DNA of 51,894 bases from Candidatus Blautia excrementipullorum (lineage in GTDB: Bacteria > Bacillota > Clostridia > Lachnospirales > Lachnospiraceae), in assembly GCA_019118645.1 (NCBI GenBank), contig DWYN01000079.1, positions 1-51,894 on the forward strand, in the 5' to 3' direction. The first letter of the stretch is position 1; every line of letters starts with the position of its first letter. The translations under genes and the position numbers were made by a program. Below the pieces are notes generated by a model. The model saw only the letters and a program-made list of their open reading frames with translations, was not told the DNA's origin and did no database searches. Shown here one piece after another: positions 8,605 to 16,577 of this stretch.

Positions 8605-9321
8605 ATGTCCGAAGACAGAAACGAAGAAGAAAAGCAGCAGATAGAAAAAGAAGACCGCCAGAACGACCAGATTAAAGAGATGGGACAGGTGATTCTTGAT
8701 AAAAATTCCGGAAAACGAAGAGTGGAGCTGCTGACAATTATCGGAGAGGTGGAAGGACATGATTCCGCACCGGCACAGAGCAAGACGACAAAATACGAGC
8801 ACGTGCTTCCAAAACTGGCGCTGGTGGAGGATGACGAGGACATTGAAGGACTTCTGATTCTTCTGAATACCGTAGGCGGAGATGTGGAGGCCGGCCTTGC
8901 CATCGCGGAAATGATAGCTTCTCTCAGTATTCCCACAGTTTCCCTGGTGCTGGGAGGAGGCCACTCTATCGGGGTTCCCATGGCTGTATCGGCGGATTAC
9001 TCTTTCGTAGTTCCCAGCGCTACAATGGTTATCCATCCTGTTCGCAGCAGCGGTATGTTTATTGGGGTTGCCCAGACCTACCGGAATATGGAAAAGATAC
9101 AGGACCGCATCACCACTTTTATTTCCAGGCATTCTCATACAAGCCAGAAACGGCTGGAGGAGCTGATGCTGGATACCACTCAGCTTGTGAAGGATGTGGG
9201 TACTATGCTGGAAGGAGAAGAGGCAGTCCGGGAGGGCCTGATCGACGAGGTGGGCGGCATTAAAGAGGCACTGGCAAAATTATATGAACTGATTGAAGAA
9301 AGAAAAAGGAAAAATAAGTAA
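8605..9321 (+). CDS. tepA: TepA-like ClpP-fold serine protease
   Basis: A 238-residue member of the ClpP/crotonase superfamily most like Bacillus TepA (YmfB), once called translocation-enhancing protein. The first 30 residues are highly charged (EDRNEEEKQQIEKEDRQ) with no signal peptide. The catalytic Ser lies in GGGHSIG (Ser121) and the His in MVIHPV (His144), so the dyad is present. It shows the NTVGGDVEAGLAIAEMI segment of the family. In Bacillus tepA is beside spoIIIE. Here ftsK/spoIIIE lies 7 kb downstream, with a redox operon and uppP between. Its ribosome site is buried in a hairpin. Confidence 0.85.
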   Translation: MSEDRNEEEKQQIEKEDRQNDQIKEMGQVILDKNSGKRRVELLTIIGEVEGHDSAPAQSKTTKYEHVLPKLALVEDDEDIEGLLILLNTVGGDVEAGLAIAEMIASLSIPTVSLVLGGGHSIGVPMAVSADYSFVVPSATMVIHPVRSSGMFIGVAQTYRNMEKIQDRITTFISRHSHTSQKRLEELMLDTTQLVKDVGTMLEGEEAVREGLIDEVGGIKEALAKLYELIEERKRKNK

Positions 9322-9380
9322 AATAAGGAAAAGATAGTCGAATTTTTAACGATTTTCTATAAAATCCCCCACTTTTTTCT

Positions 9381-9408
9381 TTGACTGTCCCTCCATTTGT
9401 GGTATAAT
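9381..9408 (+). promoter_or_regulatory. Promoter of the NuoE/NuoF/GltD-fusion operon
   Basis: TTGACT (9381-9386) and TATAAT (9403-9408) with a 16-bp spacer. The expected start is near 9415, giving a leader of about 70 nt that contains the palindrome at 9437-9452. Confidence 0.75.
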
Positions 9409-9436
9409 CTTATAGAATGAGCGGTCATGTTCAAAA

Positions 9437-9452
9437 ATAACTGTTCAGTTAT
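9437..9452 (+). promoter_or_regulatory. Palindromic candidate operator in the redox-operon leader
   Basis: ATAACTGTTCAGTTAT has perfect 7-bp arms around TT. The hexamer TGTTCA/TGTTTA occurs three times across it (9428, 9442, 9452). It lies downstream of the promoter, where a bound repressor would block elongation, or it may fold as RNA. The arms do not match the Rex half-site. Confidence 0.45.
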
Positions 9453-9485
9453 GTTTAAAATTATTATACAGGAGGGACAAAACAT

Positions 9486-9998
9486 ATGAGCAATACGTGT
9501 GGATGTCAGAACAGCGGAAACGCAGAGTTCGCTGAATTGGCTCCGGTACTGGACAAATATGCGAAAGTGCCGGGAAGCCTGATTACCATTCTTCAGCAGA
9601 CCCAGGATATCTACGGGTACCTTTCTCTGGATGCCATTAACTACATCTCAGAAAGAACCGGAATCATGCCGGCAAAGATTTATGGTGTCGCAACATTTTA
9701 CGCCCAGTTCCGTTTGCAGCCGGTGGGCAAATACCTGATCATGCTCTGCAAGGGCACAGCCTGTCATGTAAATGGTTCTGATATGATTGAGGAAGCTGTC
9801 TGTGAGCATCTTGGAATTAAAGACGGAGAGACAACAGAGGACGGACTGTTTACACTAAACAACGTAGCCTGTCTTGGATGCTGCTCCCTGGCTCCCGTAA
9901 TGATGGTAAAATCAGCGGACGGAGAGGAAACATACGGAAACCTGACGAAATCTTCCGTTACGAAGATTCTTGACGATTATAAAGCAAAGAACGCATAG
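9486..9998 (+). CDS. NuoE-like thioredoxin-fold [2Fe-2S] subunit
   Basis: 170 residues of the complex-I 24-kDa/NuoE family, homologous to HydC/HndA of electron-bifurcating hydrogenases and to the small subunit of NAD-dependent formate dehydrogenases. The helical N-terminus (about 20-75) precedes a thioredoxin fold with four cluster ligands, Cys88, Cys93, Cys129 and Cys133 (CKGTAC and CLGCC). In such complexes this subunit sits on the NuoF protein beside the FMN. First gene of a tight three-gene operon, 11 bp before the NuoF-like gene, with AGGAGGG 8 nt before its ATG. The Cys-rich extreme N-terminus (CGCQ) is unusual but short. Function follows from the operon and is inferred. Confidence 0.88.
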   Translation: MSNTCGCQNSGNAEFAELAPVLDKYAKVPGSLITILQQTQDIYGYLSLDAINYISERTGIMPAKIYGVATFYAQFRLQPVGKYLIMLCKGTACHVNGSDMIEEAVCEHLGIKDGETTEDGLFTLNNVACLGCCSLAPVMMVKSADGEETYGNLTKSSVTKILDDYKAKNA

Positions 9999-10009
9999 GA
10001 GGCAGAGAT

Positions 10010-11764
10010 ATGAAGGTTGTTGTAGGACAGGGCAGCTGTGGTATTGCTACCGGAGCGAAAAAGACCTCTAATGAGTTTGAGCGCATCACAGCAGAAAAGA
10101 ATCTGACAAATGTTGTCATTGACAAAACAGGATGTATCGGAACCTGTTATCTGGAGCCTATCGTTGACGTATATAATGACGAAGGAAATCTGGAAGCAAG
10201 ATACGTCAAATGTACTACGGATAAAGTAGAAGAAATTGTAAACGAGCATCTGATCGGCGGGAAGCCTGTTGAAAAGTATATGATTCCGGAAGAGGATCAG
10301 GCGTTCCTTTCCCAGCAGCAGAGAATCGTTCTCCGTCACTGCGGACAGATCAATCCTGAGAGAATTGAAGAGTACATAGCAGTGGGCGGATATGAAGCCG
10401 CAAGAAAGGTTGTCACATCCATGACACCGGACGAGGTTATTGAGGAAATCAAAATTTCCGGACTCCGCGGACGCGGCGGCGCCGGATTTCCTACCTGGTT
10501 CAAATGGAATGCAATCAAATCCAATAAAGGCGCGCAGAAATACATGGTCTGCAATGCGGATGAAGGCGATCCCGGCGCATTTATGGACCGTTCCGTACTG
10601 GAGGGCGATCCTCATTCCGTACTGGAAGGTATGATCATCGGCGGATTCGCCGCAGGCGCTACTGAGGGAATTATTTACTGCCGTGCAGAGTATCCTCTGG
10701 CCATTGCCCGTCTGGAAATCGCCATGGAGCAGGCAAGAGAAAAAGGATTCCTTGGAAAGAACCTTTTTGGGACAGACTTTAATTTTGACATCCGCATCAA
10801 GGCAGGCGCAGGCGCTTTTGTCTGTGGTGAGGAAACTGCTCTTATCGCTTCCCTGGAGGGAGAGAGAGGCATGCCTCGTCTGAAACCTCCGTTCCCGGCA
10901 GCAAAAGGATACTGGAAGCTTCCAACCAATATCAATAACGTGGAAACTTATGCAAATGTGGCCTGGATCATTTCCAACGGCGGCGAGGCGTTTGCAGCAA
11001 GAGGATCTGAGAAGTCAAATGGATCCAAGGTATTCGCTCTGGCAGGAAAGATCAAGAAGGGCGGCCTTGTGGAAGTTCCTATGGGTATGACTCTCCGTCA
11101 GGTTATCTATGATATCGGCGGCGGCATCAAAAATGATAAAAAATTCAAGGCAGTGCAGATGGGCGGTCCTTCCGGCGGATGTATTCCGGCAGACCTGATC
11201 GACACACCGGTTACTTATGAAGATATTAACAAGACTGGCGCGATCGTGGGTTCCGGCGGTATGATCGTTATGGACGAAGACACCTGTATGGTAGACATGG
11301 CCCGCTTCTTCCTGGATTTCACCAAGAAGGAATCCTGCGGAAAGTGCAACTACTGCCGTATCGGTACCAAGAGAATGCTTGAGATTCTGGAGAGAATCAC
11401 AAGAGGAGAAGGAAAAGACGGAGACATTGAACTCCTGGAGGAACTGGCGGCTAAAATCAAGGACGGCGCTATGTGCGGTCTGGGACAGACAGCCCCCAAC
11501 CCGGTACTTACTACCCTCCGCTATTTCCGCAATGAATATGAAGATCATATTTACAACCATAAATGTACTGCTAAATCCTGTAAGGCTCTCATCCACTATG
11601 AGATTACAGAGGACTGCAAGGGCTGTACGGCCTGCGCAAGACACTGTCCGGTGGGCGCGATCAGCGGTGAAAAGAAAAAACAGCATAAGATTGATCCTGC
11701 GCTCTGCATTAAATGTGGCAAGTGTGAAGAATCCTGTAAATTTGGCGCAGTAAAGAGAGTTTAA
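10010..11764 (+). CDS. NuoF-like NADH-binding flavoprotein subunit with ferredoxin tail
   Basis: 584 residues in the order seen in HydB/HndC: an N-terminal thioredoxin-like segment (Cys10, Cys42, Cys46), the NuoF FMN/NADH domain (GLRGRGGAGFPT from 151, NADEGDPGAFMD near 181), a [4Fe-4S] site (Cys443, Cys446, Cys449, Cys489) and a C-terminal 2[4Fe-4S] ferredoxin (CKGCTACARHC from 536, then CIKCGKCEESC). This is the NAD(H) entry or exit module; in HydABC it is also the bifurcation site. It begins 11 nt after the NuoE-like stop, with AGGAGG upstream, and ends 14 bp before the large fusion. All expected ligands except one N-terminal Cys are present. Confidence 0.9.
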   Translation: MKVVVGQGSCGIATGAKKTSNEFERITAEKNLTNVVIDKTGCIGTCYLEPIVDVYNDEGNLEARYVKCTTDKVEEIVNEHLIGGKPVEKYMIPEEDQAFLSQQQRIVLRHCGQINPERIEEYIAVGGYEAARKVVTSMTPDEVIEEIKISGLRGRGGAGFPTWFKWNAIKSNKGAQKYMVCNADEGDPGAFMDRSVLEGDPHSVLEGMIIGGFAAGATEGIIYCRAEYPLAIARLEIAMEQAREKGFLGKNLFGTDFNFDIRIKAGAGAFVCGEETALIASLEGERGMPRLKPPFPAAKGYWKLPTNINNVETYANVAWIISNGGEAFAARGSEKSNGSKVFALAGKIKKGGLVEVPMGMTLRQVIYDIGGGIKNDKKFKAVQMGGPSGGCIPADLIDTPVTYEDINKTGAIVGSGGMIVMDEDTCMVDMARFFLDFTKKESCGKCNYCRIGTKRMLEILERITRGEGKDGDIELLEELAAKIKDGAMCGLGQTAPNPVLTTLRYFRNEYEDHIYNHKCTAKSCKALIHYEITEDCKGCTACARHCPVGAISGEKKKQHKIDPALCIKCGKCEESCKFGAVKRV

Positions 11765-11778
11765 TAGGAGGTGTAGAC

Positions 11779-14700
11779 GTGAATAAATACAGATTAAACA
11801 TCGACGGAAAAGAGGTCTACGGGCTTCCGGGCCAGACCATTCTTGAAGTCTGCAGAGAGAACGACATCTTTATTCCTACTCTCTGCTATGATGAAAGAAC
11901 AGAAATCTACGGCGCGTGCGGCCTGTGTGTGGTAGAGCAGGAGGGCAATCCGAAGCTTTGGAAAGCCTGTGCAACAGAGATTGCTCCAAACATGATCATA
12001 CATACCAATACGCCCCGTGTAATTGAATCCAGAAAGACAAATCTGGAGCTTCTTCTTTCCAACCATAAGGGTGACTGCCGCCCGCCGTGCATGCTGGCAT
12101 GTCCTGCAGGCACAGACTGCCAGGGCTATGTGGGCCTGATCGCAAACGGACAGTATGAGGAAGCAATTAAACTGATCAGAGAGAATATTCCGCTGCCGGG
12201 TTCCATCGGCCGTGTCTGCCCGCATCCCTGCGAGACAGCCTGCCGCCGCGGAATGGTGGATGAGCCCATTGCAATTGCGAACCTGAAGAGATTTGCCGCA
12301 GATACTGATGAATTCGGAGAGGATCCGTTTGTTCCGGAGTGCGAGCCGGATACAGGAAAGAACGTTGCCATCATCGGCGGCGGTCCTTACGGTATCTCCA
12401 TGGCATATTTCCTCCGTCAGCTCGGACACGATGTGACGATTTACGAGGCAATGCCGAAGCTCGGCGGTATGCTCCGCTACGGTATTCCGGAGTACCGTCT
12501 TCCGAAAGAAGTGCTGGACGAGGAAATCGCTGTTCTTGAAAAAATGGGCGTGACTATGATCACCAATACCAAGATTGGCGAGGATATTTCCTTTGAGACA
12601 ATCCGCAGAGATTTTGACGCTGTCTGCGTTGGTATCGGCGCATGGGTTTCCACCGGCGTTCGCTGCAAGGGCGAGGATGCCAAGGGCGTGATCGGCGGTA
12701 TTGATTTCCTGCGCAAGGTAGTCCGCAACGAGCCCATTGACCTTGGAAAGAAGGTTGCCATTGTCGGCGGCGGAAACACCGCTATGGATGCCTGCCGTAC
12801 AGCAGTGCGCCTGGGAGCCGACAAAGTTTACAATATTTACAGAAGAACAAAAGATGAGATGCCTGCAGATATGCTTGAGATTGAAGAGGCAGAGGAGGAA
12901 GGCGTTATCTTTCTGAATCTGACGAATCCTCTTGAGATCATTTCCGATGAGGACGGCCACTGCCGCCAGATGGTTCTCCAGGTAATGGAACTCGGCGAGC
13001 CGGATGCATCCGGACGGCGTGCACCGATTCCCGTAGAAGGAAAAACAGAAACCATCGATGTGGATACTGTGATCCTTGCCATCGGACAGAGAGTCAACGC
13101 AGAAGGCATGGAAGGCGTAGAGCTTACCAGAAAAGGCGGCCTTGTATATGACAAGGATACCTATATGACAGCGATTCCGGGCGTATTTGCCGGCGGCGAC
13201 TGCGGTAATGACAAGATCTCCATCGCAGTGGAATCCATCGGAGACGCCAAGAAGAGCTATCTGATCGTAGACGCTTATCTCCGCGGCGAAGAGATCAAAT
13301 ACGAGCCGAATTACTATGTAACCAAGAAGGACGTGACTCCGGCTACCTTTGAAGACCGCGAGAGAATGTGCCGTCCGACAATGGAACAGCTTAACGCAGA
13401 AGAAAGAAAAGACAACTTTACAGAAGTGGTATTCGGATACGATGAAGAGCAGGCAGTTGAGGAAGCTCACCGCTGTCTGGAATGCGGATGTAAAGATTAC
13501 TTCGAGTGCAAACTGATTGCATATTCCAATATGTATCATGTAGATCCGGATCGCTTTGCGGGAGACATCAATGAAGTGGAATTCCACGATGAGCATCCGT
13601 TTATCCTGAGAGATCCCAACAAGTGTATTCTCTGCGGACTCTGCGTTCGTGCCTGCGATGAGGTTATGGGCGTAGGCGCTCTTGGCCTGGTAAAACGTGG
13701 ATTTGACACAGTAGTTATGCCGGCTCTTGAGCAGCCGCTTGCTGAGACCGGATGTATCTCCTGCGGTCAGTGCGTAAGTGTCTGCCCGACAGGCGCTCTT
13801 CAGGAAAACCTGACCCTGGAGAAATCTGTTCCGCTTGACACAGAAGTAACCGATACTACCTGCGCTTACTGTTCTGTGGGATGTTCCATGCATCTGGAAA
13901 CATACGGAGATATGCTTGTGAAGGCTGTTCCTGACAGAGAAGGAGCTGTGAACAAGGGACTTCTCTGCGGCAGAGGAAAATTCGGCTTTGACTGTTCCGT
14001 AATGGAAGGAAAACTTCTGGAGCCTATGGCAAGAAAAGAGGGACAGCTTACAGAGGTTGACTATCACGAGGCATTTATGCTTACCGCTAAGAAGGCGGAG
14101 GCTCTTGCTGCAAAATACGGCAAGGACGCAGTGGCAGTGGCAATCTCTGACAGATATACAAACGAAGAAGCTTATGTGATCAAGAAATTTGCAGACTCCA
14201 TCGGAGCCAAGACGCTTTGCTTCAACAACAGAGAGAACGGACTGGAAAAAGTTCTGGGAGTAAACGCTTCTCCGAACACCATCGATGAACTGCTTTCTGC
14301 TGAGGTGATTCTCTGTGCAGGATTTGTCGCAAAGGAGAATCAGGTAATTCGTCTGAAGCTGAAAGAAGCTGCAAAGAACGGCGCGAAAGTAGTCTTGATC
14401 AATCCGGAGGGATATGCGCAGGATCATATGAGCTTTGTATACCAGACAGTAGAGACAGACAATACTCTCGGATTCCTGAAGGGTGTTGCCAAAGCACTTG
14501 TGGATATGGGCAAGGGCGCAGGAACAGAAGGTTATGAGGAGTTTAAGGCTTCTGTAGAAGGCGCTTCCGTATCTGATGAGGCAAAAGCTGTAGCTGAGCT
14601 GTATGCAAATGCAAAGAAGGCTATGATCGTATTCCAGCAGAATGTGGTGAGCACAGAGACTGCGGTTCTTCTGGGCGATATTGCAGTCGTTTCCGGCCAT

Positions 14701-15279
14701 ATCGGAAAGGCCCGCGATGGTATCCTGATGCTGAAGGCTAAAAATAACAGCCAGGGTCTTATTGATCTGGGCGTTACAGCAGGCGCAGAGGCTATGGAAG
14801 GCGTGAAGGCTCTTCTGGTATTCGGAGAGGATCCGGACGCAGATCTTCTTAAGAATCTGGTATTCCTGATGGTTTGCGATACCCATATGACAGAGACCGC
14901 CAAACTCGCGGACGTAGTCATTCCGGGAACAGGATTTGCATCTACCTATGGTACCTTTACCAATACAGAGCGCAGGCTTCAGACAGTAGAGCAGGCAATT
15001 GAAGAAGATGTGGTATTCTCCAATTGGGAAGTTGCTGCTGAACTTGCTCATGTATATGAAGTGGAAATGCCTTTCGATGATGTAGAAGACATTTCTGATG
15101 AGATGAATGATAAGCTTCCTGTTTACCGCTATGCGGAAATGGGAGAGATCTCCGGAGGAGTTCTGGAATGCAATGGAGCGAAGCTTGCAGCTGTTTCTGA
15201 CGCTGCATTTATTGCGCCGCTTCACTGCACAGATCATCTGATGAACATAATTGACGAGAGACTTCCGCAGGCAAAATAG
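11779..15279 (+). CDS. Ferredoxin/GltD/molybdopterin-fold fusion, probable Stn-type transhydrogenase subunit
   Basis: 1166 residues. Order: plant-type [2Fe-2S] (Cys36, 47, 50, 64); GltD/NfnB-like part with N-terminal cysteines (100, 104, 108, 114, 147, 151, 155), an FAD loop (GGGPYG near 200) and an NADPH loop (GGGNTAMDA at 330-338); 2[4Fe-4S] ferredoxin (Cys616, 619, 622, 626 and 659, 662, 665, 669); then a molybdopterin-oxidoreductase fold with CAYCSVGC at 695-702 and Cys730. Where formate dehydrogenases have Cys/Sec-His, the text reads LCFNNRENG (from 813), so no Mo catalysis is expected, as in NuoG. No hydrogenase H-cluster motif is present. With the two preceding genes it suggests a soluble NAD/NADP/ferredoxin transhydrogenase like the Sporomusa-type Nfn (Stn). 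GTG start, AGGAGG about 9 nt upstream. Confidence 0.85.
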   Translation: MNKYRLNIDGKEVYGLPGQTILEVCRENDIFIPTLCYDERTEIYGACGLCVVEQEGNPKLWKACATEIAPNMIIHTNTPRVIESRKTNLELLLSNHKGDCRPPCMLACPAGTDCQGYVGLIANGQYEEAIKLIRENIPLPGSIGRVCPHPCETACRRGMVDEPIAIANLKRFAADTDEFGEDPFVPECEPDTGKNVAIIGGGPYGISMAYFLRQLGHDVTIYEAMPKLGGMLRYGIPEYRLPKEVLDEEIAVLEKMGVTMITNTKIGEDISFETIRRDFDAVCVGIGAWVSTGVRCKGEDAKGVIGGIDFLRKVVRNEPIDLGKKVAIVGGGNTAMDACRTAVRLGADKVYNIYRRTKDEMPADMLEIEEAEEEGVIFLNLTNPLEIISDEDGHCRQMVLQVMELGEPDASGRRAPIPVEGKTETIDVDTVILAIGQRVNAEGMEGVELTRKGGLVYDKDTYMTAIPGVFAGGDCGNDKISIAVESIGDAKKSYLIVDAYLRGEEIKYEPNYYVTKKDVTPATFEDRERMCRPTMEQLNAEERKDNFTEVVFGYDEEQAVEEAHRCLECGCKDYFECKLIAYSNMYHVDPDRFAGDINEVEFHDEHPFILRDPNKCILCGLCVRACDEVMGVGALGLVKRGFDTVVMPALEQPLAETGCISCGQCVSVCPTGALQENLTLEKSVPLDTEVTDTTCAYCSVGCSMHLETYGDMLVKAVPDREGAVNKGLLCGRGKFGFDCSVMEGKLLEPMARKEGQLTEVDYHEAFMLTAKKAEALAAKYGKDAVAVAISDRYTNEEAYVIKKFADSIGAKTLCFNNRENGLEKVLGVNASPNTIDELLSAEVILCAGFVAKENQVIRLKLKEAAKNGAKVVLINPEGYAQDHMSFVYQTVETDNTLGFLKGVAKALVDMGKGAGTEGYEEFKASVEGASVSDEAKAVAELYANAKKAMIVFQQNVVSTETAVLLGDIAVVSGHIGKARDGILMLKAKNNSQGLIDLGVTAGAEAMEGVKALLVFGEDPDADLLKNLVFLMVCDTHMTETAKLADVVIPGTGFASTYGTFTNTERRLQTVEQAIEEDVVFSNWEVAAELAHVYEVEMPFDDVEDISDEMNDKLPVYRYAEMGEISGGVLECNGAKLAAVSDAAFIAPLHCTDHLMNIIDERLPQAK

Positions 15280-15346
15280 GAGAATCATTTGTCTGAAAAA
15301 AGAAAATAAAAAAGAAAGACCTGTATAAAAGAGGTCGTCTCAAAGG

Positions 15347-15399
15347 AACCGGCTTTCGCAAGCAGAAGAAAGACTCTGTCTGCGGAAAGCCGGTTTTTT
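15347..15399 (+). terminator. Terminator of the redox operon
   Basis: AACCGGCTTTC (15347-15357) pairs perfectly with GAAAGCCGGTT (15385-15395), and T15394-15399 follows. The gap from 15280 to 15636 otherwise holds the uppP promoter and a leader hairpin; no gene was seen in it. Confidence 0.88.
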
Positions 15400-15497
15400 G
15401 CGGGACTGAAGCTTTATTCCACACCGCTGCAGCTGCGGACCGTTTTGCCGGAATAGATCAAAAAACGCTCACATGTTCGATTTTTGGAAGGGATTGC

Positions 15498-15526
15498 TTG
15501 TAACTTGGCTCTAAATATGATATACT
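15498..15526 (+). promoter_or_regulatory. uppP promoter
   Basis: TTGTAA (15498-15503) and TATACT (15521-15526) are spaced by 17 bp, which gives a leader of about 100 nt before uppP. Confidence 0.6.
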
Positions 15527-15562
15527 GATTAAGATTCAGGGAAAAATCCTGGGGAACAGTTG

Positions 15563-15595
15563 CGGTACAGCAAAGAATCGGCACTGCTCTGTACC
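15563..15595 (+). other. Hairpin in the uppP leader
   Basis: CGGTACAG (15563-15570) and CTGTACCG (15588-15595) form a perfect 8-bp stem with a 17-nt loop inside the predicted leader. I do not recognise a riboswitch class. Confidence 0.4.
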
Positions 15596-15636
15596 GGCAT
15601 CTGAGTTTGAAAATATACAGGGAAAAGGGATTAACC

Positions 15637-16518
15637 ATGTTTGTTTTGTATGTGATTTTGTTGGCGATTGTCCAGGGAATTCTGGAATTTCTTCCGGTGA
15701 GCAGCTTCGGACATCTGTGTGTAATTCAGGAGTTCCTGGGAATGGAACGGGGGCCGGGAGTGCTGTTGGAAGTGATGCTTCATTTTGGCACCCTTGCGGC
15801 CATTATTCTGACTTTCTGGAAAGACCTTGTGCATCTATTTGTAGAGACGCTGGAGATGGCTTTGGACCTGGTGGGAAATTTATCTCTCTATATTCATAAC
15901 CGGAGAACCGGAGATAAGCTTCACTACAGCAAAATAGTGAGCAGTACATACCGAAAGTTTTCTGTACTTCTCCTGCTGTCGATGATCCCGACGATTGCCA
16001 TTGGCTTTACCGCGCGGCGGCTTGTCCCGCTGGCGGCGGCTTCCCGTCTGCTGCCTGGAGCGGGAATTCTGATTACGGGCATTATTCTTCTGGTGGTGGA
16101 TCTCAGCAGGCTGGGAGGCAAAAAGGCTGCCAGAGATGCAAATTATGGAAATGCCATGTGGATTGGGATCTGCCAGGGTCTGTCTGTTTTTCCGGGGCTG
16201 TCCAGAAGCGGGCTGACAATTTCGGCGGGCCTTCTGGGAGGCTTCAGCCGTACTTTTGCAGTGAAATATTCTTATATTCTTTCCATTCCGGCAGTTACAG
16301 GAGCTCTGATAATGGAACTTGGAGAATTTGCATCTCCGGAGATGACAGTGGGCATGGGATTTGCCTATGTTTTCGGAATGATTGTTTCGGGAGCAGTGGG
16401 ATGCTTTGTGATCCGTTTTCTCCTGAGAATCGTCCAGAAGGGAAAATTCCGCCATTTTGCATATTATTGTTTTTTTGCCGGATTTGTGTCGCTGGCGGTA
16501 AGCTTTCTTGTTTTGTGA
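15637..16518 (+). CDS. uppP: Undecaprenyl-diphosphatase
   Basis: Integral membrane enzyme that dephosphorylates undecaprenyl diphosphate to recycle the lipid carrier for cell-wall synthesis. The family motifs are LPVSSFGHL near residue 20 (usually LPVSSSGH, so Ser to Phe here) and PGLSRSGLTIS near 190, which carry the catalytic Glu, His and Arg residues. Several hydrophobic helices fill the remaining 293 residues. I moved the start to the ATG at 15637, which has AAAGGGA 9 nt upstream and begins directly at the first membrane helix. A longer frame from TTG at 15607 has no ribosome site. It has its own promoter and precedes ftsK by 59 bp. Confidence 0.92.
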   Translation: MFVLYVILLAIVQGILEFLPVSSFGHLCVIQEFLGMERGPGVLLEVMLHFGTLAAIILTFWKDLVHLFVETLEMALDLVGNLSLYIHNRRTGDKLHYSKIVSSTYRKFSVLLLLSMIPTIAIGFTARRLVPLAAASRLLPGAGILITGIILLVVDLSRLGGKKAARDANYGNAMWIGICQGLSVFPGLSRSGLTISAGLLGGFSRTFAVKYSYILSIPAVTGALIMELGEFASPEMTVGMGFAYVFGMIVSGAVGCFVIRFLLRIVQKGKFRHFAYYCFFAGFVSLAVSFLVL

Positions 16519-16577
16519 AAAGACGACAGCAATATATAATCAGATGGCAGTAAAAGTAGTAGGAGGGACGCCTGAAT

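Noticed and set aside
9428-9460. Rex operator in the redox-operon leader
   Set aside because: The arms read ATAAC...GTTAT, opposite to the TTGTTAA...TTAACAA half-sites, and no window matches well; kept only as an unassigned palindrome.
11779-15279. Formate dehydrogenase or [FeFe]-hydrogenase catalytic subunit
   Set aside because: The molybdopterin fold lacks the Cys/Sec-His active site, no in-frame TGA suggests selenocysteine, and none of the H-cluster motifs is present.
11794-15288. A 1164-codon open frame on the minus strand opposite the large redox fusion
   Set aside because: It mirrors the sense gene, lacks any recognisable domain, is rich in Cys/His/Leu/Ser as expected for antisense reading of this codon usage, and has no ribosome site. 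The sense frame has dense functional motifs.
15527-15636. Known riboswitch before uppP
   Set aside because: There is one clear hairpin, but it has no conserved core of any class I can recall, so it is left as an unassigned leader structure.
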